Assembly (NCBI GenBank): GCA_900556695.1
Contig: USQA01000076.1
Coordinates: 1 to 6,013, forward strand
Origin: an uncultured Clostridium sp.
GTDB taxonomy: Bacteria; Bacillota; Clostridia; TANB77; CAG-508
Length of the DNA stretch: 6,013 bases
Direction: 5' to 3'
Under the pieces are notes generated by a model, which ran no database searches, was not told the DNA's origin, and saw only the letters and a program-made list of their open reading frames with translations. This document shows positions 5,932-6,013 of this stretch, piece after piece (positions within the stretch are counted from its first letter, which is position 1; every line of letters starts with the position of its first letter). Made by a program: the position numbers and the translations under genes.

Positions 5932-6013
5932 TTACGCTTTGTTTGCTTTTCTTTCTACTACAATATCTCCAAATATCTCATCTTGAGATGTTTGAACTTT
6001 ATTCCTTCTTGAT
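5932..6013 (-). CDS. scpA: ScpA C-terminus (segregation and condensation protein A), partial
   Basis: Only the last 26 codons are in the window, ending in TAA (complement of 5932-5934); the 5' part lies beyond the right edge. The fragment SRRNKVQTSQDEIFGDIVVE matches the end of the ScpA winged-helix domain, where a helix (LLEL...) is followed by K-V-x-x-x-Q-x-x-x-FGDI-x-x-E. ScpA is the kleisin that links the two heads of the SMC condensin complex. The position upstream of ytfI and ytfJ agrees with a common clostridial gene order. The assignment rests on a short motif, so it is likely but not certain. Between this stop and the ytfI start are 78 bp with no convincing gene. Confidence 0.7.
   Translation of the reverse strand, partial: SRRNKVQTSQDEIFGDIVVERKANKA

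Noticed and set aside
1..6013. CRISPR array, tRNA, rRNA or riboswitch
   Set aside because: No regularly spaced repeats beyond the pair at 3785-3837, no cloverleaf-like or long structured GC-richer leader seen; all gaps are under 200 bp.

Overview
The window is very AT-rich (G+C roughly a quarter by eye) and carries genes of a spore-forming member of the Clostridia: a SpoVB-type flippase, a DacF-type D-Ala-D-Ala carboxypeptidase, a GerW/YtfJ sporulation protein and the DUF2953 protein that commonly precedes it. Arg is mostly AGA, and Shine-Dalgarno sites are strong. The species cannot be named from the sequence; an uncultured gut-type low-GC clostridial lineage is an inference.

Layout. At the left edge, the first six codons of a leftward gene (1-19) have a good SD and a near-consensus sigma-A promoter (51-79). 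Reading rightward are a VanW-domain membrane protein (122-832), spoVB (about 880-2406) and dacF (2455-3781). They are separated by 47 and 48 bp and look like one cell-envelope/spore-wall transcription unit. A stem-loop overlapping the dacF stop codon is a likely terminator and also forms part of a pair of GC-rich 20-bp direct repeats (3785-3837). A separate gene with its own promoter (3890-3918) encodes a type IV pilin-like protein (3959-4616) with a C-terminal beta-rich head. An 18-bp stem terminator (4625-4671) lies between it and the leftward cluster scpA (C-terminus only, 5932-6013), ytfI/DUF2953 (5242-5853) and ytfJ/gerW (4695-5288).

The most interesting observation is that both dacF and the pilin-like gene need a +1 change of reading frame to give a family-like full-length protein. 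In each, the simplest place for the shift is an in-frame CGG codon in the same context, A-R-T-CGG-A-R-A, where skipping the C gives Gly (GGA). By my manual scan these are the only two in-frame CGG codons in all the genes of the window. This could be two similar one-base insertions (assembly error or real mutation), or programmed/hungry-codon +1 frameshifting at an almost unused or unassigned CGG codon. The sequence alone cannot decide, but the coincidence is specific and easy to test.
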